Shown piece by piece: positions 1 through 7,467 of a stretch of 64,000 bases of DNA. Position 1 is the stretch's first letter; the number at the start of each line of letters is the position of its first letter. Made by a program: the position numbers and the translations under genes. This DNA comes from Paenibacillus sp. Soil750 (GTDB lineage Bacteria; Bacillota; Bacilli; Paenibacillales; NBRC-103111). The notes under the pieces were generated by a model, which was given only the letters and a program-made list of their open reading frames with translations, searched no databases and was not told the DNA's origin. The stretch is taken from assembly GCF_001428045.1 (NCBI RefSeq), contig NZ_LMSD01000001.1:434001-498000 (forward strand), written 5' to 3'.

Positions 1-470
1 TGGCCAAGACCGATTAGTCCCATCGTTTGGCCACTTAACTCGATGAGAGGGGAGACACTGTAGAAGAAATCAGCCGATCCAGCCCAATCCCCCTGAAGCA
101 CGCTGTCACTATGGCGCTGCACGCGGTGGCAGAACTCCAACAGGAGTGCAAAAACTAACTGAGCAACCGAATGCGTACTATATGCGGGCACATTAGTAAC
201 AATAATCCCCTGAGTCTTCGCGGCTTGGATATCCACAATATTGTAGCCAGTCGCCAAAACACCGACATATCTCAATTTAGGCAGTTTCTCCAGCGTTTGT
301 GCAGAGAGAGGTGTTTTGTTCGTCAGCACCATGTCTGCCTGTGCGGCGCGTTCTACAATCTCGGACTCAGATGTACGTTCATAGACCGTCAACTCGCCTA
401 GCGCTTGTAAACCACTCCAGTCCAGATCGCCTGGATTTAACGTATAACCATCAAGTACAACAATGTTCAT
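1..470 (-). CDS. D-2-hydroxyacid dehydrogenase, C-terminus cut by window edge
   Basis: The reading frame begins at an ATG (complement of 468-470) preceded by an AGGAG-like site and stays open to base 1, giving about 156 N-terminal residues (MNIVVLDGYTLNPGDLDWSG...). Visible are the substrate-binding half of the D-isomer 2-hydroxyacid dehydrogenase fold and, at the edge, the start of the Rossmann segment (GQTMGLIGLG). These enzymes reduce 2-keto acids (hydroxypyruvate, glyoxylate, phosphohydroxypyruvate) with NAD(P)H in the cytosol. The N-terminus resembles glycerate dehydrogenases more than SerA, but the catalytic Arg/Glu/His lie outside the window, so substrate is undetermined. It follows rluA-like 513-1523 on the same strand with a 42-bp gap and may be co-transcribed with it. 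Confidence 0.85.
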   Translation of the reverse strand, partial: MNIVVLDGYTLNPGDLDWSGLQALGELTVYERTSESEIVERAAQADMVLTNKTPLSAQTLEKLPKLRYVGVLATGYNIVDIQAAKTQGIIVTNVPAYSTHSVAQLVFALLLEFCHRVQRHSDSVLQGDWAGSADFFYSVSPLIELSGQTMGLIGLG

Positions 471-512
471 CTCTCTACTCCTTTTGTTGGTTTGCCCAAT
501 CCTTCACGCACT

Positions 513-1523
513 TTACTTCTTCACACCCGGCTCTTTAAAAGGGTTCAAAAACACCTTCGGTATATGCGTCTCGAAACGCATTAACTTACCTGTCGTCGGG
601 TGCAAAAAGGCTAGCACACGCGCATGCAGACCAAGTCGATTGATCTCCTTCGATTTGGACCCATACTTTTTATCCCCAGCAACGGGGTGCCCGATATCCT
701 GCATATGAACGCGAATCTGGTTTTTGCGTCCGGTCTCCAAGTTCACTTCAAGCAGAGAGAAGCTCTTATTCGCTTGCAGCGTTTTGTAATGCGTAACCGC
801 ATGCTGTCCGTCGTTCGGGTACGGTGTGGAGAACATTTTGAGCGATTTCGCGTGTTCCTTGAGCCAGGAAGAAATCTTTCCTTCAGGCTTGCGTACCATA
901 CCTTCCACTAAAGCCACATACGTCCGCTCTTTGACGCTCTCTTGCCACGTGTTCTGTAGGTGCTGCTGCGCCTGTTCGTTTTTGGCAAACATCATCACAC
1001 CCGATGTATCCCGATCTAGGCGATGAACAACAAAAATTCGCGCCTTCGGATCATGATTCCGCACATGCGCCGTAAGCTGGCGGTAGGCTGTGATTTGATT
1101 CTCCTGTGTATCCGTTGCAATGGATAGAAGGCCTGCATCCTTTTGAATGACAATAACATCGTGATCTTCGTGTAAAATCGTCATCCCTGCTAGCGGAATA
1201 TCCTCCACAACTTTATCCTTGTTGATCGTGACCGTCATTTCCGGTTGCAAGGGGTGATTATAAGCCGTCACCGCTTTACCATTCACGGCCACTTGTCCAC
1301 GAGCGAGGATAGCCTTAACCGCATTTCGACCTAGACTCGATAGTTTTTCCAACAAAAAAGGCAGAAGCTCAGTAGGTTCCTTCACCGTATACTGGCGAGT
1401 ACTCGACTCCTGACCACCTTTAGCAGTACCTGCTTGCGTTGACTGGATTTGTGCTTTATTCGTTCCGAATTTAGGTTTATGGCTGAGGCTTCCTTTTGGA
1501 CGTGAACCTTGTTTCTTTTGCAT
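513..1523 (-). CDS. RluA-family 23S rRNA/tRNA pseudouridine synthase
   Basis: The 336-residue protein converts specific uridines in structured RNA to pseudouridine. A basic N-terminal extension (about residues 1-45, rich in Lys/Gln/Ser) precedes an S4-like RNA-binding segment (about 50-105, LSSLGRNAVKAILARGQV) and the RluA catalytic domain. The catalytic motif HRLDRDTSG supplies the nucleophilic Asp; downstream GRKNQIRVH and GHPVAGDKKYG are typical family motifs. The start ATG has a strong AGGAGGTA site just upstream on the minus strand. The target nucleotide cannot be deduced; Bacillota carry several RluA paralogues (RluB/RluD/YjbO/YlyB types). A solitary gene flanked by unrelated functions. 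Confidence 0.92.
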   Translation of the reverse strand: MQKKQGSRPKGSLSHKPKFGTNKAQIQSTQAGTAKGGQESSTRQYTVKEPTELLPFLLEKLSSLGRNAVKAILARGQVAVNGKAVTAYNHPLQPEMTVTINKDKVVEDIPLAGMTILHEDHDVIVIQKDAGLLSIATDTQENQITAYRQLTAHVRNHDPKARIFVVHRLDRDTSGVMMFAKNEQAQQHLQNTWQESVKERTYVALVEGMVRKPEGKISSWLKEHAKSLKMFSTPYPNDGQHAVTHYKTLQANKSFSLLEVNLETGRKNQIRVHMQDIGHPVAGDKKYGSKSKEINRLGLHARVLAFLHPTTGKLMRFETHIPKVFLNPFKEPGVKK

Positions 1524-1626
1524 ATTATAAATACCTCCTAGTACGATGGCTTACCATCCGGTCAGTTCATTCGACCTCCAATATACCACGTTCATAAAAG
1601 CAAATGAAATGATCGCCTCGTTAAAA

Positions 1627-2658
1627 TTAACCCTGCAACTTCTGAATCGTACTCCCTGTGAAAAAATCCCCCTGCAGCCGCACATGCTCAAAAGGTAAAT
1701 GCGGGTTGGCAATCCGCCATAGCATGCGATCAGCTGCGCGGTAGCCGGCCTCTCGAATCGGCAGCTGAGGGCGAGAGCAGAGCGGCAGTGTGTCGCTTTG
1801 CTCATTCAAAAGCGCAACCAGCGAGCATTGCTGAGGCACGTTAACCCCTAATCGACGAAGGGTGTGATACACAGGCGCAGCTTCTTCATCAATGCCACAA
1901 ATGACTGCCGTTGGCTGGCGTAGCTGATATTTCTGCTGAAAATCCACCAACCACCCCTCCGAACCATCTCGCTCTATCGCGTGCTCACCAGGATCAACCG
2001 CCACCCCAGCCTCTTTCATCGCCTCGGCAAAAGCTTGCCACCGGATAACGAATCCGCGTTGATCCTTCGTATCGCCTACATAAAGGATGTTCCTGTGGCC
2101 CATTCGGACGAGCCTTCGAACCGCCTGATAAACTGCCTCGTACACATCCCAAATGACACTATCGACCTTGGACTCCGGTGGCGGAAAATTCAACAGAATC
2201 CGCGGGAGCTGCAGCTCTAACAGTTTTTGCTCCAAGAGATCCCAATTCATCCTTGGTGCGATAAACACCCCCTCCGCATATAACAAACCTTCTTCCTCGG
2301 CCCAGTCGTCAAATTGTGATGGCTTAAGTTTAGGCGGAATGAGAAGTGGTTGAACCGTGTGGCCAAACTCCATGAAACGTTCATGTAAGCCTTGCAGCAA
2401 CAAGCGGTTAAAGTTCAAGGATTGCTTGTTCTGGACGAGTACGAACCTGCGCTGTACAACGGGATACGGTGAGATGAGATCTTGCTGAAGTGTTTGTTTC
2501 TGATCTTTGGTCATGTAGCCAAGCTCGCGCGCGAGCTTGAAAACTTCACTTCGTGTCTGCTCTGACATACCAGGCAGTCCGCGCAGCGCTTTGGATACCG
2601 TTTGTATCGTTAAGCCGAGCTGAGCGGCTAAATCGTGGAGTGTAATTCTTTTTCGCAT
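1627..2658 (-). CDS. LacI/GalR-family transcriptional regulator
   Basis: 343 residues. The N-terminal helix-turn-helix with hinge (ITLHDLAAQLGLTIQTVSKAL) is classic LacI, followed by a periplasmic-binding-like effector domain with the usual C-terminal signature near GYRAADRMLWRI. The domain spacing and length match full-length LacI proteins. It is divergently transcribed from the FAD oxidoreductase at 2816, separated by 157 bp that hold three copies of TTTAAACTA, so it most likely controls that gene and itself in response to a small, probably sugar-like ligand; this is inference from position. Between residues 50 and 65 there is a Gln/Lys-rich insertion (KDQKQTLQQDL) before the ligand domain. 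Confidence 0.9.
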   Translation of the reverse strand: MRKRITLHDLAAQLGLTIQTVSKALRGLPGMSEQTRSEVFKLARELGYMTKDQKQTLQQDLISPYPVVQRRFVLVQNKQSLNFNRLLLQGLHERFMEFGHTVQPLLIPPKLKPSQFDDWAEEEGLLYAEGVFIAPRMNWDLLEQKLLELQLPRILLNFPPPESKVDSVIWDVYEAVYQAVRRLVRMGHRNILYVGDTKDQRGFVIRWQAFAEAMKEAGVAVDPGEHAIERDGSEGWLVDFQQKYQLRQPTAVICGIDEEAAPVYHTLRRLGVNVPQQCSLVALLNEQSDTLPLCSRPQLPIREAGYRAADRMLWRIANPHLPFEHVRLQGDFFTGSTIQKLQG

Positions 2659-2702
2659 ACGTCTGAGATGCCCCTTTTCTGACTGCCTTCTGTACCTACA
2701 AT

Positions 2703-2745
2703 TTTAAACTAAATTTAAACTAAAAAGAAGGTTAATTTTAAACTA
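2703..2745. promoter_or_regulatory. Three direct TTTAAACTA repeats in divergent promoter
   Basis: TTTAAACTA occurs exactly at 2703-2711, 2714-2722 and 2737-2745. Start-to-start distances are 11 and 23 bp, close to one and two helical turns, so all copies face the same side of the DNA. The cluster sits between a LacI-type regulator and an FAD oxidoreductase transcribed away from each other. It is a candidate operator array. The motif lacks the central CG of most LacI operators, so another regulator is possible. Confidence 0.45.
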
Positions 2746-2815
2746 CACTAAGAGAGAAGCAAGCAACTGAGAGGCAAGTGACTTACCAACAATTAAGCTA
2801 AGGGAGCGAAGTTAG

Positions 2816-4159
2816 ATGATCAAACAGATAGAAGCAGATGTGGTTGTAGTAGGCGGAGGACCAGCGGGTGTTAATGCGGCGATTGCAGCTGGAAGAAGTG
2901 GGGCCAAAACCGTTTTGATCGAGAAATACGGCTTTATTGGCGGCATGTCGACGGCGGCGCTTGTGTATCCTTGGATGACGTTTCATACAACGGATGGCAA
3001 ACAAGTCATTGCAGGGCTCGCGCAAGAAATCATTGACCGCCTCATGGCAATAAACGCATCCCCGGGACATCTTCGGGATACGGTTGGTTTCGTGAATACG
3101 ATCACACCTTATCACCCTGAAATATATAAAGTTCTTGCGGTCGATATGCTCAAAGAAGCGGGTGTTAAGCTGCTTTTCCATAGCTTTGTCGATCATGTGG
3201 AGACCGTGGACAATCGCATACAATCGGTGCAGTTGACGTCCAAATCCGGCCGAATTGATGTAAGTGGCAAAGTGTTTATCGATACAACAGGTGACGCTGA
3301 TCTCGCGTATCTGTCTGGTGCGCCGTGTCTCAAAGGGCGTGACGGGGATAAAGCCACACAGCCAATGACGATGAAATTCAGAATGCGCGGTGTGAATCTG
3401 CCTGCCGTGAAACAATACATGATTGACCACCCAGATGAGTTTTATAAAAAGACGCCTTTCTCCGAGCTCGCTGATCTCCCTCTTTCTGGTGTACTCGGCT
3501 ATTTCAAACACTGGAAGGAAGCGAATCTTCCAATTAATCGCGATCAAGTGCTGTTCTTCACAGGTCCTGAGGATGACGAAGTACTGGTCAATACTACGCG
3601 TGTGCAGGGGCTAGATGGCACCAATGTAGAGGACTTGACAGAGGCCGAGGAGCTTGGGCGCAAACAGGTGTTGATGGTTGCTGAATTTATGCGCAATAAC
3701 TTGCCAGGCTTCGAAAAAGCCTCCATCTCCAACGTTGGCGCACAAATTGGTATCCGTGAAACGCGCCGTATCGATGGTCAATATGCACTGCAAGTGGAAG
3801 ATGTCGTGCAGGGCCGCCATTTTGATGACGTGATCGCACGCAGTGGCTATCCGATCGACATCCACGATCCGTCTGGCAAAGGTGTAACCGCAGCGTGGGT
3901 CAAAGGGGACGGCGCCTACGACATCCCGTACCGCTGCCTACTGCCGCAAAAAATCGAAAACCTGCTCACCGCAGGTCGCTGCATCTCGACCACGCATGAA
4001 GCGCTGGCTACAACGCGCCTCACGCCAAGCTGTATGGCCACGGGCCAAGCCGCAGGCTCCGCAGCTGGACTCGCTGTGAAGCACGGCGTACTGCCAGCGG
4101 AGATTGACGTCGCCGAGCTGCAAGCTGTCCTTGAGAAGGACGGAGCTTTGTTGAAGTAA
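2816..4159 (+). CDS. FAD-dependent oxidoreductase (FAD_oxidored family)
   Basis: 447 residues, cytosolic by sequence. The N-terminus carries the FAD-binding dinucleotide fold VVVVGGGPAGVNAAIAAGRSG followed by an acidic residue after the second strand (VLIEK), and the C-terminus has the second FAD-contact segment (LLTAGRCISTTHEA ... TGQAAGSAAGLAV). This is the PF12831-type architecture, a broad group of poorly characterised flavoproteins often found with carbohydrate or secondary-metabolite genes. The ATG is preceded by AAGGGAGCGA. It is alone in its transcription unit and ends at a strong hairpin terminator. Divergence from a LacI regulator suggests catabolite-inducible expression; the substrate is unknown. 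Confidence 0.88.
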   Translation: MIKQIEADVVVVGGGPAGVNAAIAAGRSGAKTVLIEKYGFIGGMSTAALVYPWMTFHTTDGKQVIAGLAQEIIDRLMAINASPGHLRDTVGFVNTITPYHPEIYKVLAVDMLKEAGVKLLFHSFVDHVETVDNRIQSVQLTSKSGRIDVSGKVFIDTTGDADLAYLSGAPCLKGRDGDKATQPMTMKFRMRGVNLPAVKQYMIDHPDEFYKKTPFSELADLPLSGVLGYFKHWKEANLPINRDQVLFFTGPEDDEVLVNTTRVQGLDGTNVEDLTEAEELGRKQVLMVAEFMRNNLPGFEKASISNVGAQIGIRETRRIDGQYALQVEDVVQGRHFDDVIARSGYPIDIHDPSGKGVTAAWVKGDGAYDIPYRCLLPQKIENLLTAGRCISTTHEALATTRLTPSCMATGQAAGSAAGLAVKHGVLPAEIDVAELQAVLEKDGALLK

Positions 4160-4169
4160 ATATAGTTGA

Positions 4170-4202
4170 GACCCCCAGTGCCTTGTGACACTGGGGGTTT
4201 TC
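4170..4202 (+). terminator. Rho-independent terminator after FAD oxidoreductase
   Basis: Perfect 10-bp stem ACCCCCAGTG/CACTGGGGGT with a short loop, followed by a TTTTC run, 11 bp after the stop codon. Confidence 0.9.
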
Positions 4203-4234
4203 GATGTGAGTTCCCCTTCCAGCGGCCTTAACCC

Positions 4235-4280
4235 AACCTCAACCTCAACCTCAACCTCAACCTCAACCTCAACCTCAACC
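4235..4280 (+). repeat. Hexanucleotide tandem repeat (AACCTC)n
   Basis: Seven full copies of AACCTC plus AACC, without interruption. On the plus strand there is no G from here to about 4365; the complementary strand carries regularly spaced GG doublets. No ribosome site or plausible protein is associated, although the frame is open by chance. Confidence 0.97.
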
Positions 4281-4290
4281 AACTCCCCAC

Positions 4291-4354
4291 CAACCCACCA
4301 ACCCACCAACCCACCAACCCACCAACCCACCAACCCACCAACCCACCAACTCAC
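4291..4354 (+). repeat. Octanucleotide tandem repeat (CAACCCAC)n
   Basis: Seven perfect CAACCCAC units and an eighth with one change (CAACTCAC). The complement reads GTGGGTTG repeated, so GGG triplets recur every 8 bases with 5-base spacers, fitting the textbook G-quadruplex pattern on the minus strand. It directly follows the hexamer array, separated by 10 bases. Confidence 0.97.
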
Positions 4355-4384
4355 TAACCACAAACTGTCCCCCAACCGCTCCTC

Positions 4385-4513
4385 ATTGGATAAATCCAAT
4401 AGAACGCTCTGAAAAGTAGCCAGAATTTGTGTTTGATTGGAGAAATCCATTCAAATCCCTCAAAATACTACTTTTTCTGCCCAAATTGAGCCCTTCTACT
4501 GGATAAATCCAAT
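4385..4513. repeat. Three small GGATAAATCC-type dyads
   Basis: Imperfect copies of a short palindrome occur at 4385-4400 (ATTGGATAAATCCAAT), 4436-4450 (ATTGGAGAAATCCAT) and 4500-4513 (TGGATAAATCCAAT). Each can form a small hairpin. They occupy an otherwise empty 500-bp intergenic stretch (4160-4667). They look like members of an interspersed intergenic family comparable to the TAACTGGA dyads near 54.7 kb. Confidence 0.7.
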
Positions 4514-4667
4514 GTATAGGGCATGGTAAGCTCTCTATTTGTGGGTTTCACTGTATGTATCCAGTGGTATATGCACAATGACGTGCTGCCCCGCCTCATC
4601 CGAATACGCCTCCGCAAATCAGGGAACACTAGCACGTACATATCCTACGTGTGAGAGGTGGTTTCCT

Positions 4668-4892
4668 ATGCTTTTATACCAATTAACGCAATGGTTCGAA
4701 GAACGCAGTACTCTACAACAAGCGCTGCAACGTGAACCGGTGGAATCGGCCGGCGAAATCAGTCAGAGAATCCAAGAAGTCGAGCAGCAGCTTTACTCCC
4801 ACGCCGAACGCTGGAAAAACGCCATCGAAGAAGCCTCCTACCTGCAATTTCCCTATGAAGTCCCCCATTTGGACGATGACATGGTTCTTTAA
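4668..4892 (+). CDS. Small hypothetical protein, acidic and helical
   Basis: 74 residues starting MLLYQLTQWFEERS and ending PHLDDDMVL. I prefer the ATG at 4668 because GAGAGGTGG lies 8 bases upstream; an in-frame ATG at 4539 has no ribosome site. The sequence is Glu/Gln-rich with a probable amphipathic helix (EISQRIQEVEQQLYSHAERW). No known domain recognised, no signal peptide or membrane segment. It is followed within 110 bp by the radical SAM gene, so both may share a transcript. Confidence 0.6.
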   Translation: MLLYQLTQWFEERSTLQQALQREPVESAGEISQRIQEVEQQLYSHAERWKNAIEEASYLQFPYEVPHLDDDMVL

Positions 4893-5001
4893 TGTTTTTC
4901 GTTTTACTGTCCCGAATGGGAGGGCTTACCTTTGTATTTCCGCGGTTTTCGTGTAGAATTAGAAGGCACGATAACCCAGAATAGAACGAGGTTTTTTTCA
5001 T

Positions 5002-6765
5002 ATGAAAGTACTTGTATCCACACTGAACGCCAAATTCATTCATACTTCCTTGGCTTTGCGCTATCTGAAAGCGTTCTGCGAGAAGGATTTTGATGTTGAG
5101 ATATCTGAATATACGATTAAAGATCCCGTCATGAATGTCGTCTCCGACATTTATCAGAAGGCACCGGATGTACTGGGCTTCTCCTGTTACATATGGAATA
5201 TCGAAGAGACAATTCACATTATCAAAATGATCAAAAAAATCAGACCCGAAATCCTCATCGTCCTTGGTGGACCCGAGGTTTCTTACGACACGGACTACTG
5301 GATGGAGCGCATTCCAGAGGTTGATTTCATCGTCATGGGCGAAGGGGAAGAGACATTCCACCAACTGCTTACCGAGATCTCTACAACCCGCAAATACCAC
5401 TTCGTCTATGGCGTTGCCTACCGCAAAGAGCAAGAAGTGATTCTGATGCCGGGCAGACCAAAGCTGAAGCTGGATGAGATCCCTTCGCCGCATCGCTTCA
5501 AGGAAGATCTTCCGAGCCTAGCGAACCGTGTTGTCTACTTCGAGACGAGCCGCGGTTGCCCGTTCTCTTGCCAGTTCTGCCTATCGAGTATCGAGGTGGG
5601 TGTGCGGTATTTTGACATGGAGCGGACCAAGGCGGATCTGCTGTACCTCATCGACTCTGGCGCAAAGCTGATCAAATTCGTGGATCGTACGTTTAATATT
5701 AAACGGGACTACGCAATGGAAATCTTTGAATTCCTTATCCAAAATCACCGTGGAACCGTGTTCCAATTCGAGATTACGGCGGACATTATGCGACCTGAGG
5801 TGCTTGATTATCTGGCTGAAAATGCCCCTCCAGGTACGTTCCGTTTCGAGATCGGTGTGCAATCGACGAATGATACGACGAATGACCTCGTGCAGCGGAG
5901 ACAGAACTTCTTCAAGCTGAGCCGTACCGTGTCTAAGGTGAAAAATAGTCTCAAAATCGATCAGCATCTCGATCTCATCGCTGGACTGCCGGAAGAGGAT
6001 TATAACTCGTTCCGTAAGACGTTTAACGACGTTTTCGAGCTAGGACCGGAAGAGTTGCAACTTGGTTTCCTCAAAATGCTGCGCGGCACAGGCATGCGTA
6101 ACGATGCTCATAAATATGGCTATATTTATATGGATCACGCACCTTATGAGATTCTCGGCAACGACATCCTTCCGTTCACCGACTTGATTCGCATCAAGCG
6201 CGTGGAGGATGTGCTCGAGAAATATTGGAACGCTCACCGCATGGATCACACGGTGAAGCACTTGATCGCCAACGAATTCGCGTCGGCGTTCGATTTCTTT
6301 CAAGAGTTCGGCGACTTCTGGGAAGGCCGCGGCTGGCAGAAGATCGGGCATCAGCTTGAGGATCTGTTCACTCGCTTACGCGAGTTCCTGCTTCATCGCG
6401 GAACTGCTAATATGCACATCATCGAAGGCTTGATGAAGCTCGATTACTTCCTCGGCCACAAATATAAGCCGCGCAAAATCTGGTGGGACTTCACCTTGGA
6501 GAAGTCCGAACAGAATGCGTACCTCAAGCTGATTGCGGAGCAGCCTGAGCTCGTCAGCGGAGACTTCCAGAGCCTCCGCATCAACGAGAAAGACCTCCAC
6601 AAGCATGCTATGCTTGAGGTGTTACCGTTCGCTTTGCAGACGTATCTGCAAAGTGGCTACATCGACGAAAGCAGCAAGGAGCTGCTTGTCGTGCACTTCC
6701 CGCCGGACGCACAGAAGCCGGCGTCCTACTATACGATGCCGCTGCAGCAGCTGGCAACGATTTAA
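5002..6765 (+). CDS. B12-binding-domain radical SAM protein (DUF4080 type)
   Basis: 587 residues. Residues about 1-130 form a cobalamin-binding-like Rossmann domain (PDVLGFSCYIWNIEETIHI, LGGPEVSYD, GEGEETFHQLL). The radical SAM core begins near residue 180 with the iron-sulfur motif CPFSCQFC preceded by ETSRG, followed by the SAM-contact GVQSTNDTT region. The C-terminal third (about 380-575) matches the DUF4080 extension. Family members are annotated only as B12-binding radical SAM proteins, with methylation or rearrangement chemistry presumed. ATG start after a weak site (GAGG about 12 bases upstream). It is followed by its own terminator. Confidence 0.88.
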   Translation: MKVLVSTLNAKFIHTSLALRYLKAFCEKDFDVEISEYTIKDPVMNVVSDIYQKAPDVLGFSCYIWNIEETIHIIKMIKKIRPEILIVLGGPEVSYDTDYWMERIPEVDFIVMGEGEETFHQLLTEISTTRKYHFVYGVAYRKEQEVILMPGRPKLKLDEIPSPHRFKEDLPSLANRVVYFETSRGCPFSCQFCLSSIEVGVRYFDMERTKADLLYLIDSGAKLIKFVDRTFNIKRDYAMEIFEFLIQNHRGTVFQFEITADIMRPEVLDYLAENAPPGTFRFEIGVQSTNDTTNDLVQRRQNFFKLSRTVSKVKNSLKIDQHLDLIAGLPEEDYNSFRKTFNDVFELGPEELQLGFLKMLRGTGMRNDAHKYGYIYMDHAPYEILGNDILPFTDLIRIKRVEDVLEKYWNAHRMDHTVKHLIANEFASAFDFFQEFGDFWEGRGWQKIGHQLEDLFTRLREFLLHRGTANMHIIEGLMKLDYFLGHKYKPRKIWWDFTLEKSEQNAYLKLIAEQPELVSGDFQSLRINEKDLHKHAMLEVLPFALQTYLQSGYIDESSKELLVVHFPPDAQKPASYYTMPLQQLATI

Positions 6766-6775
6766 CCCTTCCATG

Positions 6776-6811
6776 CCCCTTCACGCCTAGCGTGAGGGGG
6801 ATTTTTTTCGC
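6776..6811 (+). terminator. Terminator after radical SAM gene
   Basis: CCCCTTCACGC / GTGAGGGGG hairpin with loop CTAGC followed by ATTTTTTT, shortly after the stop codon. Confidence 0.85.
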
Positions 6812-6888
6812 ATAAAACGATTGAACACGCGCCCATATGGGTAATCTAGGGTAGTTAAAGCAGTTTGAGACTGAGAGGAGAGCTAACT

Positions 6889-7314
6889 ATGATCGAAACG
6901 AAAAAAACACAACTCGAAGAGCAAATCATTCAAGTGCTGAACGCTAATCAGGTGTGCTCCTTTGCGACGATTGACGGTAACAAGCCGAAGGTGCGTTATA
7001 TGGCTTTGTTTCACGATGGGCTGGAGATTTATTTAACGACAAGTAAGAAGACAGATAAAGTTGAGGAACTCCAAGAAAATCCCCACGTGCATATTCTAGT
7101 GGGATATGACGGCAAGTCTACGCCGAACATTTTGCAAATCCAAGCTACGGCAAAGATCTCTTCGGACAATGCACTTCGCGAGAAGCTATGGACCGATGAG
7201 ATGAAAGAATGGTTTGACGGGCCGCACGATCCTAACTATGTTGTGATGGACATTTCACCGTCGTATATTGAATATTCGAGCAAGGGTTCTGAACCCCAAA
7301 TTTGGAAGAAATAA
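6889..7314 (+). CDS. Pyridoxamine 5'-phosphate oxidase-like FMN-binding protein
   Basis: 141 residues from the ATG at 6889, chosen because GAGAGGAGA lies 8 bases upstream; a longer frame from 6865 lacks a ribosome site. The split-barrel fold of PNPOx-like (general stress protein 26-type) flavoproteins is recognisable: VCSFATIDGNKPKVRYM, then LEIYLTTSKKTDKVEELQENPHVHILVGY. These proteins bind FMN, F420 or related cofactors; the group at large lacks the residues of true pyridoxal-phosphate synthesis. It probably acts as a small reductase or stress protein, function not assignable. Confidence 0.82.
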   Translation: MIETKKTQLEEQIIQVLNANQVCSFATIDGNKPKVRYMALFHDGLEIYLTTSKKTDKVEELQENPHVHILVGYDGKSTPNILQIQATAKISSDNALREKLWTDEMKEWFDGPHDPNYVVMDISPSYIEYSSKGSEPQIWKK

Positions 7315-7355
7315 CACCGTCTCGTAGCCTACTGAACATTTCCCTAAAAAATCCA

Positions 7356-7385
7356 TTGACCACAGGCAAGGTTCAGTGATAAGAT
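7356..7385 (+). promoter_or_regulatory. Putative SigA promoter of the IMPDH gene
   Basis: TTGACC at 7356-7361 and TAAGAT at 7380-7385 with an 18-bp spacer. A perfect 8-bp inverted repeat CTTTGAGC/GCTCAAAG with a 3-base loop (7422-7440) lies between this promoter and the ribosome site and could modulate translation. Confidence 0.45.
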
Positions 7386-7467
7386 TATAAAAATTTACCT
7401 ATGGATCAATCAAAGGAGAGACTTTGAGCTGCGCTCAAAGATCCCTATTTTAGGAGGAAATTGTAAA

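Noticed and set aside
4185..4412. Open frame coding a Thr-Ser and His-Pro-Thr repeat peptide through the tandem arrays
   Set aside because: The frame is open only because the repeats lack stops; no ribosome site, begins inside a terminator, and the period fits DNA repeats.
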